Shown in pieces: positions 14,720-21,693 of a DNA stretch of 27,477 nt. The stretch is from a virus: the IMG/VR virus record IMGVR_UViG_3300031772_007576, positions 1 to 27,477 of that record; one strand, written 5' to 3'. The translations under genes and the position numbers were made by a program. The notes beneath the pieces are model-generated. The model ran no database searches. It was not told the origin of the DNA and saw only the letters and a program-made list of their open reading frames with translations. The stretch's first letter is position 1, and every line of letters begins with the position of its first letter.

Positions 14720-14899
14720 TCATGGTTTCTTGCGATATACGTTCAGCCCGATCTTTTCCTCCCGGTCAGGAACCGACACGTTGCCCTCGGTGGAGGCGAT
14801 GATGATCGTCTTGCCGGAGGACGACGGGCCGAATTCCTTGGTCAGGTCTACCTTGATGGTCAAAATGTCGCCCTCGACGGTCATTTCCACGTTCTTCAT
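14720..14899 (-). CDS. Small conserved-looking protein of unknown function (59 aa)
   Basis: A 59-residue protein opening MKNVEMTVEGDILTIKVDLT and continuing through a Gly/Ser turn (FGPSSSGKT) to a basic C-terminus (NVYRKKP). The alternating polar and hydrophobic pattern suggests a small all-beta protein. GGGAGA lies 5-8 bp upstream of ATG. It is on the same strand as the methyltransferase and ends 105 bp before it, so it could be the first gene of that transcript. It could equally be an independent gene divergently arranged with the plus-strand ORF at 14929. No family is assigned. The FGPSSSGKT stretch should not be taken as a P-loop, since the spacing and context are wrong. Confidence 0.6.
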   Translation of the reverse strand: MKNVEMTVEGDILTIKVDLTKEFGPSSSGKTIIIASTEGNVSVPDREEKIGLNVYRKKP

Positions 14900-14928
14900 G
14901 CTGATTCTCCCGTTGCGTTGGGCTGATT

Positions 14929-15111
14929 ATGGCAGAAACGACCGACGTTGGCAAGAATCGCCGCCATCGTCTCGAAGTCCGGCACCTTACCCGCAGCCGC
15001 AAGCTGGTGGTGCTGGTGGGCACGCTGAAGGCCCTGGCCATCGCCGTCAAGAACATGGATGCCCGCCGGCGCGTGACGCTGCTGAAGCAGCGGCTGGAAG
15101 GCATAGGATGA
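14929..15111 (+). CDS. Small basic protein, unknown function (60 aa)
   Basis: A 60-residue, Arg/Lys-rich frame with a basic N-terminal half (GKNRRHRLEVRHLTRSRK) and a helical C-terminal half (TLKALAIAVKNMDARRRVTL). It starts 29 bp from the divergent small gene at 14899, so both would share one short promoter region. The ribosome binding site is weak (GGGCTG). Coding potential is plausible but not proven. A nucleic-acid-binding role is suggested only by charge. Confidence 0.4.
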   Translation: MAETTDVGKNRRHRLEVRHLTRSRKLVVLVGTLKALAIAVKNMDARRRVTLLKQRLEGIG

Positions 15112-15130
15112 TGGATGATGGATGATGGAC
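15106..15130 (+). repeat. Tandem heptamer repeat (GGATGAT x3)
   Basis: Three tandem copies of GGATGAT start at 15106, running over the stop codon of the 60-residue ORF into the following gap. A 7-bp unit is not a multiple of three, so copy-number change would alter the reading frame at the end of that ORF. Confidence 0.6.
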
Positions 15131-15214
15131 CCGCTCCGGTGCGGTAGAATGGCGTTTCATCACAGAGACTGGCTGATGTGCGATGCCAAGGCGGCAGAAT
15201 GGAGCAAGAAGACC

Positions 15215-16042
15215 ATGATCGAGTTCCAATGTCCGAAATGCGGGGAGATGATGAGCGTCCCGGACTCACTCGTAGGTCAGGCGGAGACTTGTCCAGAGTG
15301 CGGCAATGTCGCGATTGTATCTGCCCCGCAAACAATCGGTGCTGGTATGCGGATTCAGTCTGTGGCGCCGGTGCGCCTCGCCCGGCTCAGTGTGGCTGAA
15401 GCCTTTGACAATGTTGACGCGATCTGTCCAAACTGCAATCATGGCCTGGAGAAGAGGCCGGGCAGGAAGAAGAAGTGTCCTCACTGCGGCCAATTCATCT
15501 ACGTGCGAACCCGGCCAAGTGACGGAAAGAAAGTGCTGGCTACGGAAGCCCAAGCCGAGCAAATCGCGGAGCAGTGGTTCATTAGCCGCGGGGGAACACA
15601 CGATGAGTTCTTGTCAGAACAGAGGCGGCTTGCGGAGGAAAAGGAACGTGTGGCCGGCAGACTCGCCCATACCAAAGACCCGCTGGAGATCGCGAGACTG
15701 CTGCTGGCTCACGGCAAGAACTGGCCGGAGGTCGCCAGAACGATAGGCAAGAGCATTCCAGGGATATCCAGGACCGAGGCGGACGCATTCACCAAAATCG
15801 CCTTAACGGAGTGGCGCCGTACGCAAGCTGAGAGACAACTCGACCAGATAGAAGCTCTTGGCGCAGAGGAGTTCGAGGTGAAGGTTGAGTGGTCCACTGC
15901 GGGAGATGATGGGGTATGTCACGCATGCGCAGCGATGGAGGGGAAGATCTTCACCGTGAAAGGAGCCAGGAGATTGATGCCGCACGCCAAATGTACCTCG
16001 GAGGACGGCTGTCGCTGCTGCTGGACCCCGGCCGTCGAGTAG
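15215..16042 (+). CDS. Zinc-ribbon protein with a MuF-like C-terminal domain
   Basis: A 275-residue protein. Four CXXC knuckles form two zinc ribbons: C6/C9 with C26/C29, and C71/C74 with C88/C91. A charged helical middle (about 110-215) follows. The C-terminus has DDGVCHACAAMEGKIFTV (231-248), then LMPHAKC and a CRCC cluster (254-269). The VCxxCaxxxGkxf...hxxC pattern is that of the phage head-morphogenesis (Mu gpF/SPP1 gp7-like) C-terminal domain, where the cysteines are structural. This domain also occurs in toxin and effector proteins. The start at 15215 is chosen because GGAG lies 10 bp upstream; a longer frame from 15122 starts in the tandem repeat. It is on the plus strand, facing the tail module, so it is probably a separate transcript. 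Function is uncertain. Confidence 0.65.
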   Translation: MIEFQCPKCGEMMSVPDSLVGQAETCPECGNVAIVSAPQTIGAGMRIQSVAPVRLARLSVAEAFDNVDAICPNCNHGLEKRPGRKKKCPHCGQFIYVRTRPSDGKKVLATEAQAEQIAEQWFISRGGTHDEFLSEQRRLAEEKERVAGRLAHTKDPLEIARLLLAHGKNWPEVARTIGKSIPGISRTEADAFTKIALTEWRRTQAERQLDQIEALGAEEFEVKVEWSTAGDDGVCHACAAMEGKIFTVKGARRLMPHAKCTSEDGCRCCWTPAVE

Positions 16043-16200
16043 CAAGCGTCTTGGTGCGCTGTGAAAGGTGATGGGGTCTTGCTGGTGTAAGCCCCGCCCG
16101 ATGACTTGATGATTTGCCCTTATCCCCCCGCCGGCCAGCGCTGGATGACGCCCTTGTCGGTCGGGACGATAACGATATTTACGCAGTGGCCGACCACGCC

Positions 16201-16743
16201 TTACAGCCCCCGCACGTCGGCGTCCAGAACGAAGACTGGGCCGGGAAAGACCGTCACGGGCACGCGGTGGCCGACGACGCCGGCTTTGGCGGGGGCTATG
16301 CCGGCGCGGATGCAGGCGTTGAAGAGGATCGGGCAGCCGCAACTCCCGTCGGCTGGCGGTTTCCAGCACTCGCCCAGCGCCGCGACCGCCGCTCGCGAAA
16401 GCTTGACGGCGGCGGCGGAAAGGGTGTGCGGGTGGACTTCGATGCCGTCGGACGCGCCTACGACGTGAGGGCCCGTCACGTCGGCCTGGCTGGCCAGGAA
16501 GGGCTGGCTCTCGGCCGTCAGGACGATGTCGTCGTCGAGCATGACCAGCCACGGCAGGGCGCATTCGTCCAGGAACCACCGGAACATAGCGTTGCGGACG
16601 GCGAAGATGCCCTGCCATGTGGCCGAGCCGGGGAACTCGCGGTAATGGGCTACCGACTGGCCGAAGCGGCGAAGGTGCCGATTGACGGCGGGCCTGCCGC
16701 GAAGGACCGCGAACTGGATGTCGGGCCAGCGGGAGCCGCTCAC
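16201..16743 (-). CDS. Glycosyltransferase-A-like protein at the end of the tail operon
   Basis: A 180-residue protein starting with GTG at 16743, which overlaps the stop of the upstream gene (GTGA). A segment with aromatic residues (ATWQGIFAVRNAMFRWFLDE) leads to a hydrophobic strand and an acidic LPWLVMLDDDIVL motif (about 62-74). This resembles the DXD metal/sugar-nucleotide motif of GT-A (family 2-like) glycosyltransferases. Cysteines at GCGCP in the second half may be structural. It is shorter than most GT2 enzymes, so it may be minimal or a degenerate family member. As the last gene of a coupled phage-type operon it could modify a virion or host surface sugar. The DXD call is by eye. 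Confidence 0.5.
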   Translation of the reverse strand: MSGSRWPDIQFAVLRGRPAVNRHLRRFGQSVAHYREFPGSATWQGIFAVRNAMFRWFLDECALPWLVMLDDDIVLTAESQPFLASQADVTGPHVVGASDGIEVHPHTLSAAAVKLSRAAVAALGECWKPPADGSCGCPILFNACIRAGIAPAKAGVVGHRVPVTVFPGPVFVLDADVRGL

Positions 16744-17828
16744 GATTCCGGCTCCCAAACGCCGTCGCCCCAGTCCGTGTCGTCGTGGCAGCCGCCTGCC
16801 CCAAATTCGATTGTGCCGGGGGCCTGCGGGTGGCTCTTGCGCCAAACCGCCCCGGCAATCACGCAACTGAGCATAGAGTCGCCGTCGTTGACGGTCCTGA
16901 GTTCCAGACTGCCCGACGTGGTGACGCGGGCCTGAATGTGAAAATACGGTATTGCCTCGACGCCCTCGCCGATCAGATCGCCAGTCGCATCATGGGCCGT
17001 ATAGCCCAGATCGAACCAAGTGTCATCGTCGCCGGCCCAGGAGGCCAGGCAGTTGCCCGCGAAGCCCTGGTTGGCCTTGGCGAGCGTGCAGCCGGGGTGG
17101 TTGCCGGTCGGCAGGTCGTACTGGCACTTCCGAACGTCCATCGCGATCTGGATGAACGAGTTAAGAGAACCACCCAGCGACCAGAATGCGGGCGTTTCCT
17201 CCGGCCACTCGGTGAAATAACGGCTCATGGAGTAATGGGCGGTGAACGAGCCGCCGGAATCATCGGTGCTGCCAGCAGAACCCCCGCCGGCGCCGAGCAG
17301 GCAGACGCACCAGAGCGTCCCTGTCTCTTCGCCATCGTACCAGAGGATTCTGGCTGAGCCGCTTTCGGCGGCTGTCAGGTAGCCCGGCTCGCCGTCGGTG
17401 ATGTCAGCCCAGTCGGCCTTGTCGAGGTCGTCGATCTGGACCTGGACGTACACGGCGCCCTGGACGATGGCCCGGCCGACGGCCCCGCTGGCGATAGGCT
17501 CTAATAGGACCACGAACGCGCCCAGGTGGTCGGGATCGGCTGGGTAGATGCCCGACATGACCGGCCCATGCGAAAAGTCGGCGGTGTTGTCTTCGGGCGG
17601 GAAGACCGGCTCGTCCAGGCCGAGCACCTCGAACCGGGCACGGTCTTCGCCGCTGTCGTTCTTGACCGTCAGGATCACTCCTGGAGGCGGCAGGGCCATT
17701 CCCGGCCGGCGCTTGGCGTTCTGACGGCTGGCCAGGTGGTCGCGGGCCACGTCGATCAGCGTGTTGAACGTCGCGGCCGGGATGCGGAGCGGGTCGCCTG
17801 GTTGGACCTTTTTCAGCGAGTCACCCAC
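16740..17828 (-). CDS. Phage-type structural protein, unknown function (362 aa)
   Basis: A 362-residue soluble protein. The first 60 residues (GDPLRIPAATFNTLIDVARDHL) are helical and basic. The middle is beta-rich (VLLEPIASGAVGRAIVQGAVYVQVQIDDL, read in parts) with a Gly/Ser hinge (GAGGGSAGSTDDSGGS). The C-terminal third is rich in Trp, Cys and Asp and ends GDGVWEPES. This style fits a tail-tip, fibre or baseplate-associated protein, but I recognise no domain. GTG at 17828 is chosen because GGAGG lies 9 bp upstream; the longer frame to 17930 reads the neighbouring gene out of frame. The start overlaps the 65-residue upstream gene by 8 bp and the stop overlaps the next gene, so it sits in a coupled chain. 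Confidence 0.6.
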   Translation of the reverse strand: MGDSLKKVQPGDPLRIPAATFNTLIDVARDHLASRQNAKRRPGMALPPPGVILTVKNDSGEDRARFEVLGLDEPVFPPEDNTADFSHGPVMSGIYPADPDHLGAFVVLLEPIASGAVGRAIVQGAVYVQVQIDDLDKADWADITDGEPGYLTAAESGSARILWYDGEETGTLWCVCLLGAGGGSAGSTDDSGGSFTAHYSMSRYFTEWPEETPAFWSLGGSLNSFIQIAMDVRKCQYDLPTGNHPGCTLAKANQGFAGNCLASWAGDDDTWFDLGYTAHDATGDLIGEGVEAIPYFHIQARVTTSGSLELRTVNDGDSMLSCVIAGAVWRKSHPQAPGTIEFGAGGCHDDTDWGDGVWEPES

Positions 17829-18018
17829 GATGGCTTGCCTCCAAGAACGGTCTGATCTCGCGCAGGAGAACTTCCAGGTCCGCCAGGGCGTCCGCCGCAA
17901 ACTGGCACAGTGGGTCGTCGCCCTGGCCACACAATTCCGCTATGCGCACATGGCGAAGCGCCCACTCGCACCGCTCGGGCGTCAATCGCAACTTGGCTCT
18001 GAGTTCTGCCGCGGTCAT
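17821..18018 (-). CDS. Small helical protein of the tail operon (65 aa)
   Basis: A 65-residue acidic/helical protein (MTAAELRAKLRLTPERCEWA...), with leucine-rich amphipathic helices and two cysteines in the middle. Its ATG overlaps the stop of the preceding gene as ATGA at 18015-18018, and it overlaps the next gene by 8 bp. The tight coupling supports a real gene, but no function can be assigned. Confidence 0.6.
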   Translation of the reverse strand: MTAAELRAKLRLTPERCEWALRHVRIAELCGQGDDPLCQFAADALADLEVLLREIRPFLEASHRG

Positions 18019-18842
18019 GTTGTCCCTATGGCAAGGTCGGCGAAGCTGCCTTCGTCATAGACCTTCTCGATGTAGACGGCCAACGGCTTCTTCACCAGGG
18101 CCTTGGCGGTGGCGTCCACGCTGTCCTCGTAGCGGACCCACAGGTATTCCCAGCCCTTCTTGGCGATGCCGGTGATGTCGCCGACGGTCAGGCCGGTCTT
18201 GTTCGGGCTGGCGGCGAAGCGGAAGCTGATCTCCCAGTCGCCCTTGCCGCGTTTTGAGCCCGAGGCGCCCAGGAACAGGGCTTCGCCGATGGCAAAGCCC
18301 TTGAACGCAGCGTTGTTGGTCTTGCCAGTCAGGGCGGCCAGCTTGCCTTTGTAGGCGTTGGTCACCGCCGAGTTGGCCAGGATGTGCGTCTCGCTGAAGT
18401 TATAGACCGGCACGGTGATGTCCACGCCCTCGACGCTGTCGGCTGTGACGCCAATGGCGCCCTTAAAGTCCGGGGCGGTCTTGCCGGCCGGGGCGTAAGA
18501 GGCGATGTGGGACAGGGCCTGCGTGATGTGCTGTGTGCCGCCGCCGGTGTCGAAGCTGTAGCTCGACTCGCCCACCTCCAGTTCAGTGGCGGGCGTCATT
18601 GCGTACTGGACCGTTGCATCCCAGGTAGTCGGCCCCGTCGCCTCGACAGTGATCGCGCCGCGGTCCATGTAGTTCTGCGTCGTCGGGGCCTCCGAGCGGA
18701 CCGCCTGGATCGCCGCGGCCTCATCGTCGGTCCCGGTGACGACGTAATGCAGCTCGGTCGTCTGAAGGTCGGTCGTCGTCGCTCCCTGGCCGGAATCGGT
18801 CGTCGCCCCGTCCAGATATTTCCTTGCGGCTACTATCGCCAT
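18015..18842 (-). CDS. Tail-associated structural protein, unknown function (275 aa)
   Basis: A 275-residue soluble, Gly/Thr/Ala-rich, beta-type protein (MAIVAARKYLDGATTDSGQG..., then GVDITVPVYNFSET and GDWEISFRFAASPNKTG). It starts 9 bp after the tape-measure stop, with AGGAG upstream of ATG. Genes directly after the tape measure usually encode distal-tail or baseplate hub proteins, and that position is the main clue. No catalytic motif, signal peptide or membrane segment is seen. Confidence 0.6.
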   Translation of the reverse strand: MAIVAARKYLDGATTDSGQGATTTDLQTTELHYVVTGTDDEAAAIQAVRSEAPTTQNYMDRGAITVEATGPTTWDATVQYAMTPATELEVGESSYSFDTGGGTQHITQALSHIASYAPAGKTAPDFKGAIGVTADSVEGVDITVPVYNFSETHILANSAVTNAYKGKLAALTGKTNNAAFKGFAIGEALFLGASGSKRGKGDWEISFRFAASPNKTGLTVGDITGIAKKGWEYLWVRYEDSVDATAKALVKKPLAVYIEKVYDEGSFADLAIGTT

Positions 18843-18851
18843 TGGTCACTC

Positions 18852-20828
18852 CTAGATAAACACCGCCGCGCCGTTGGCCATGTAGCCGATCAGCTTCTTC
18901 GTGTTCTTGGCGGTGTCTTCCGTGGCCTTGGCCGTGCGGTCGGCGGCGGTTCCCGCGCCCATGCCGAACAGGGCCGAGGCGTTGAACGTGCCGGTCACGG
19001 AGGATTTGATTGCGTCGCTCAGCCCTGACGAGGCGCCCTGTATTTTCTGCCAGAGGTCGTTGTAGCCGCCGAAGACATCGGACCCGGTCTTGCGGGGACC
19101 CCAGGCGCCGGACTCCTTGGCCGTACGGGCCTGTTTCGCGGCCCCTCGGGCGCCTTGCCATTCCTTTTGCGCCGCGTCCAGGCCCGCCTCAGCGGCCTTG
19201 ATCTTCGCGTCGTGCTCCTTCTGGAGCGCCTGTCGGCTGGCCTGCGTCTCGAAGGCGATCTTGCGGAGGGTGTCATCATAGTCCTTCGCCTCCGCCACCC
19301 GTTCCGCCGCACGCTGGTCCTCGATGGCCTTCTTGCGGGCCGCGGCCTCGGCGTCGATACCCTTCTTCGTCGCCTCGTATGCCTGGTCGGCGGCGGCGTT
19401 GGCGGCTTCGGCGTCGAAGCTGTCATCCCACAGGCTCTTGAGCCAGTTCCAGGCGTGTGTGATCTTGTTCCCGACCCAGTACCAGGCGGTGAGCACGCCG
19501 TTGACGAAGCTGGTCCATGTGTCGGCCAGGAACGCGGTGGTCTCGATCCACGCGACCTTGAGCCCATAGCCGACCGTGCTGAATATGCTCCGCAGCCCGC
19601 CCCATGCCGTGGTGAAGGTGTCCTTGACCCAGAGCATGGCGTCATTCCAGATCGTGCTGATGCCGGCGACGCCCGTGGTCCACCACATCTTGAGCGTGGT
19701 CCACAGCACCTTGGCGGCCAGGCCGATCTCGCCGGCGGCCAGGGCGTCGGCGATGCCCTGATAGCTGTCCGACGCTTCGGACTGAAGCGTGGCGAACTTG
19801 CCGCCCAGCCAGTCCAGGGCCTTGCCGCCTGCCCCTGTCTCGGCCAGGATCACGGCACCGAGCGCCGCCACGGCGATAATCGCGGCCCCAATGGGGCTGG
19901 TCATGAAGGCCAGGACGGGCACAAGGGCCTTGATCGCCACGGCCGCGATGCCGAAGACCAGCCCGAGCTTCTGGACCGCGACGCCCAGGACGGCCAGGCC
20001 AGTCCCGGCTGCGACGGCGACTGCCGCGATCTGAAAGACGGACACCACGAGGCCCTGGTTGGCCTTGAGCCAGTCGCGGACCATCGCCGCCGCGCGGCTG
20101 ATACGGCCCACAAAGTCTTGCAGGATCGGGATGATGGCCGAGCCGATGGCGCCCCAGGCGCTCTTGATGACCCGGCCCATGAGCGTCATGGCGTCGGAGA
20201 ACTCCTTGGCCTGCTTGGCGGACTTGGTGGACTTGATAATCCCGAAGTCCTTGGCCTCGCCGTGGAGCCTCTCGAACTGATCGAGCATCGGAATAAGCTC
20301 CGTGCCGGATCGACCAAATATCGCCAGGGCCGCCGCGGCTTTCAGCGATGGATCCCGGATGGCGCGAATACGCGAGGCAATCAGGCCGAACTGCTCAATG
20401 GGGGCCTTACCGACCAAGTCCGCGGCCGAGAGGCCCAGATGGTCGAGCTTGCCGGTAGTGCCCTCGGCGGCGTCGGCGGCGCCCATGATCGACTTCTGCA
20501 TGATGCGGACGCCGCGCTCGACGCCTTCGAGAGAACTGCCCGTCTGGGCGGCCATGTAGTCGAGCTCCGACAGTGCCTCGACGGCGATCCCGGTCCGCTT
20601 GGACATATCCCAAAGCTGCGCCCCCGAGTCGGCGAAGCTCTTGGCCGCGGCGACCATCGGGGCCGCAATTGACATTCCCAGGCCCGCCACCCCGAGGCCC
20701 ACGTTGCGGACGCCGGCGCCGAAAGCCTTGAGCCTGGCTTGGGCAGCTTTAAGCCCGGATGTGAGCTTGTCGCCGATGCCGAGCTCGATGTACGCTCTGC
20801 CGGCCTTGATTCCACTGGTGTCTGCCAT
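18852..20828 (-). CDS. Phage tail tape measure protein
   Basis: A 658-residue tape measure protein. The N-terminus (IKAGRAYIELGIGDKLTSGL, then LKAFGAGVRNVGLGVAGLG) has the pattern typical of the family. A helical, Ala/Gly-rich region containing SGTELIPMLDQF follows. Strongly hydrophobic segments lie at about 260-350. A Trp-rich stretch (about 380-470) precedes an Ala/Lys/Glu-rich coiled coil (about 475-580). Tape measures set tail length and chaperone the tube during assembly. At 658 residues it would fit a short to medium tail if siphovirus-like scaling applies. A repeat element (20843-20938) lies upstream, immediately before AGGAG and ATG. A truncated copy of the same N-terminus is at 21370-21651. 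Confidence 0.85.
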   Translation of the reverse strand: MADTSGIKAGRAYIELGIGDKLTSGLKAAQARLKAFGAGVRNVGLGVAGLGMSIAAPMVAAAKSFADSGAQLWDMSKRTGIAVEALSELDYMAAQTGSSLEGVERGVRIMQKSIMGAADAAEGTTGKLDHLGLSAADLVGKAPIEQFGLIASRIRAIRDPSLKAAAALAIFGRSGTELIPMLDQFERLHGEAKDFGIIKSTKSAKQAKEFSDAMTLMGRVIKSAWGAIGSAIIPILQDFVGRISRAAAMVRDWLKANQGLVVSVFQIAAVAVAAGTGLAVLGVAVQKLGLVFGIAAVAIKALVPVLAFMTSPIGAAIIAVAALGAVILAETGAGGKALDWLGGKFATLQSEASDSYQGIADALAAGEIGLAAKVLWTTLKMWWTTGVAGISTIWNDAMLWVKDTFTTAWGGLRSIFSTVGYGLKVAWIETTAFLADTWTSFVNGVLTAWYWVGNKITHAWNWLKSLWDDSFDAEAANAAADQAYEATKKGIDAEAAARKKAIEDQRAAERVAEAKDYDDTLRKIAFETQASRQALQKEHDAKIKAAEAGLDAAQKEWQGARGAAKQARTAKESGAWGPRKTGSDVFGGYNDLWQKIQGASSGLSDAIKSSVTGTFNASALFGMGAGTAADRTAKATEDTAKNTKKLIGYMANGAAVFI

Positions 20829-20842
20829 GTCGCTTTGCTCCT

Positions 20843-20938
20843 GGTAGCCTGTAGCCCGTAGCCGGTAGCCGGTTGGGAGGCAAGCCGACTCGCGGCTCTT
20901 TCCGTTTTCACTGGCTACCGGCTACCGACTACTGGCTA
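20843..20938. repeat. Dispersed GTAGCC-type hairpin element, copy A
   Basis: The element is built from GTAGCC(T/C/G)-like heptamers. It has 16-bp arms GTAGCCGGTAGCCGGT (20858-20873) and ACTGGCTACCGGCTAC (20910-20925) that pair with one mismatch. The loop contains GGGAGG and CGGCTCTTTCC. A second copy is at 24396-24497. Both sit just upstream of a minus-strand gene start, and the adjoining 17 bp containing AGGAG and ATG are also nearly identical between copies. Confidence 0.85.
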
Positions 20939-21382
20939 CTACTTCACCGAGTTTGCCCAAAGGCCCGGGAACTTGGGCATTACCTTTACCATCGCCGGAC
21001 CCATATACGGCCGGGCCGCAATCCTGATCCTGCGCTTTCGGCGTTTGCCTCGCCGGCCGCTTACCACGGTGGATGGGCCGCCATGTTCCAAGGCCTCGGG
21101 GGCGGCGCCGATCTTCTGGTTCAGCCGCATCGGGCCGACAACGACGGTCTTCCGATCCGCGTCGTAGCCGAAGAAGATGAACCGCTTCAGCAGGCCCGTG
21201 TGCGAACTGGGCGGCTGGCCCGGCGCCGAGATCGCCTTCCGCTTACGGATGCTCGACTTAGCCGCCGTGCGGATGAAGGCGCCGGCCTTGGACAGAACCT
21301 TGCGCGTGGCCGTGTCGGCCGCCCGTTTGACACGCTCGGTGTCGAAGAACATGTCCATGCTGACGGTCTTCATGCGGAACAT
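20939..21382 (-). CDS. HK97 gp10-like phage tail protein
   Basis: A 147-residue basic protein. Pattern elements of the gp10/tail-completion family are visible: an N-terminal helix (FFDTERVKRAADTATRKVLS), then a loop with SAPGQPPSSHTGLLKRFIFF (about 51-70), VVVGP (80-84), and a C-terminal ARPYMGPAM (122-130) after a very basic RRGKRRKRRIRI stretch. The family joins tail to head or completes the tail. ATG at 21382 has GGGA about 5 bp upstream; ATG at 21373 is an alternative. The gene overlaps the truncated tape-measure ORF by 13 bp. Its place between two tape-measure reading frames is unusual, since gp10-like genes normally precede the tail tube gene. Confidence 0.75.
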   Translation of the reverse strand: MFRMKTVSMDMFFDTERVKRAADTATRKVLSKAGAFIRTAAKSSIRKRKAISAPGQPPSSHTGLLKRFIFFGYDADRKTVVVGPMRLNQKIGAAPEALEHGGPSTVVSGRRGKRRKRRIRIAARPYMGPAMVKVMPKFPGLWANSVK

Positions 21383-21651
21383 ATCATTCCCTGTTCGGCG
21401 GCGAAGCCCATCGGGGCCGACATCTTCGCCAGGGCGTCGCCCATCTGCGAGAAGACCTTGGTGGACGCCAGCAGCGGCGTGGCGACGGCCGATCCCAGGG
21501 CCGCGAGCTTCAGGCCCATGTTGCGGACGGACTCGCCGAATGCCTTCAGCTTCGCCGACGCCCGGCGCAGACCGCGCACGAGCTTGCTGTCGTCGGCGAA
21601 CAGCTCGACGAAAGCCCGGCCGGCACGGATGGCACCTGTTGAACTAGGCAC
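21370..21651 (-). pseudogene. Truncated tape measure N-terminus (93 aa)
   Basis: The 93 residues correspond to the start of the full tape measure. IRAGRAFVELFADDSKLVRGL aligns with IKAGRAYIELGIGDKLTSGL (less one residue here), and LKAFGESVRNMGLKLAALGS aligns with LKAFGAGVRNVGLGVAGLGM. The frame then ends soon after DALAKMS, where the intact protein continues for another 570 residues. A GTG start at 21651 has GGAGAA about 8 bp upstream, so it is still translatable. The divergence between copies shows it is not a fresh duplication. It may be the relic of an ancestral tape measure replaced by recombination, or a retained short chaperone-like protein. Confidence 0.7.
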
Positions 21652-21693
21652 TTACGTTTCTCCAGCGAAACGAGTAGAATCCGGCGAGGTTAC

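Noticed and set aside
14820-14850. The FGPSSSGKT stretch in the 59-residue protein as a P-loop
   Set aside because: It lacks the GxxxxGK[ST] spacing and the strand-loop-helix context, and the protein is too small for a nucleotide-binding fold.
16120-16197. A 25-codon minus-strand GTG frame just after the glycosyltransferase-like gene
   Set aside because: It is in the same frame as the previous stop and short, with no clear ribosome binding site; read-through or chance cannot be excluded, but support is too thin.
19155-20672. A 505-codon plus-strand frame opposite the tape measure
   Set aside because: It is a GC-rich shadow with no domain; the minus-strand tape measure explains the region.
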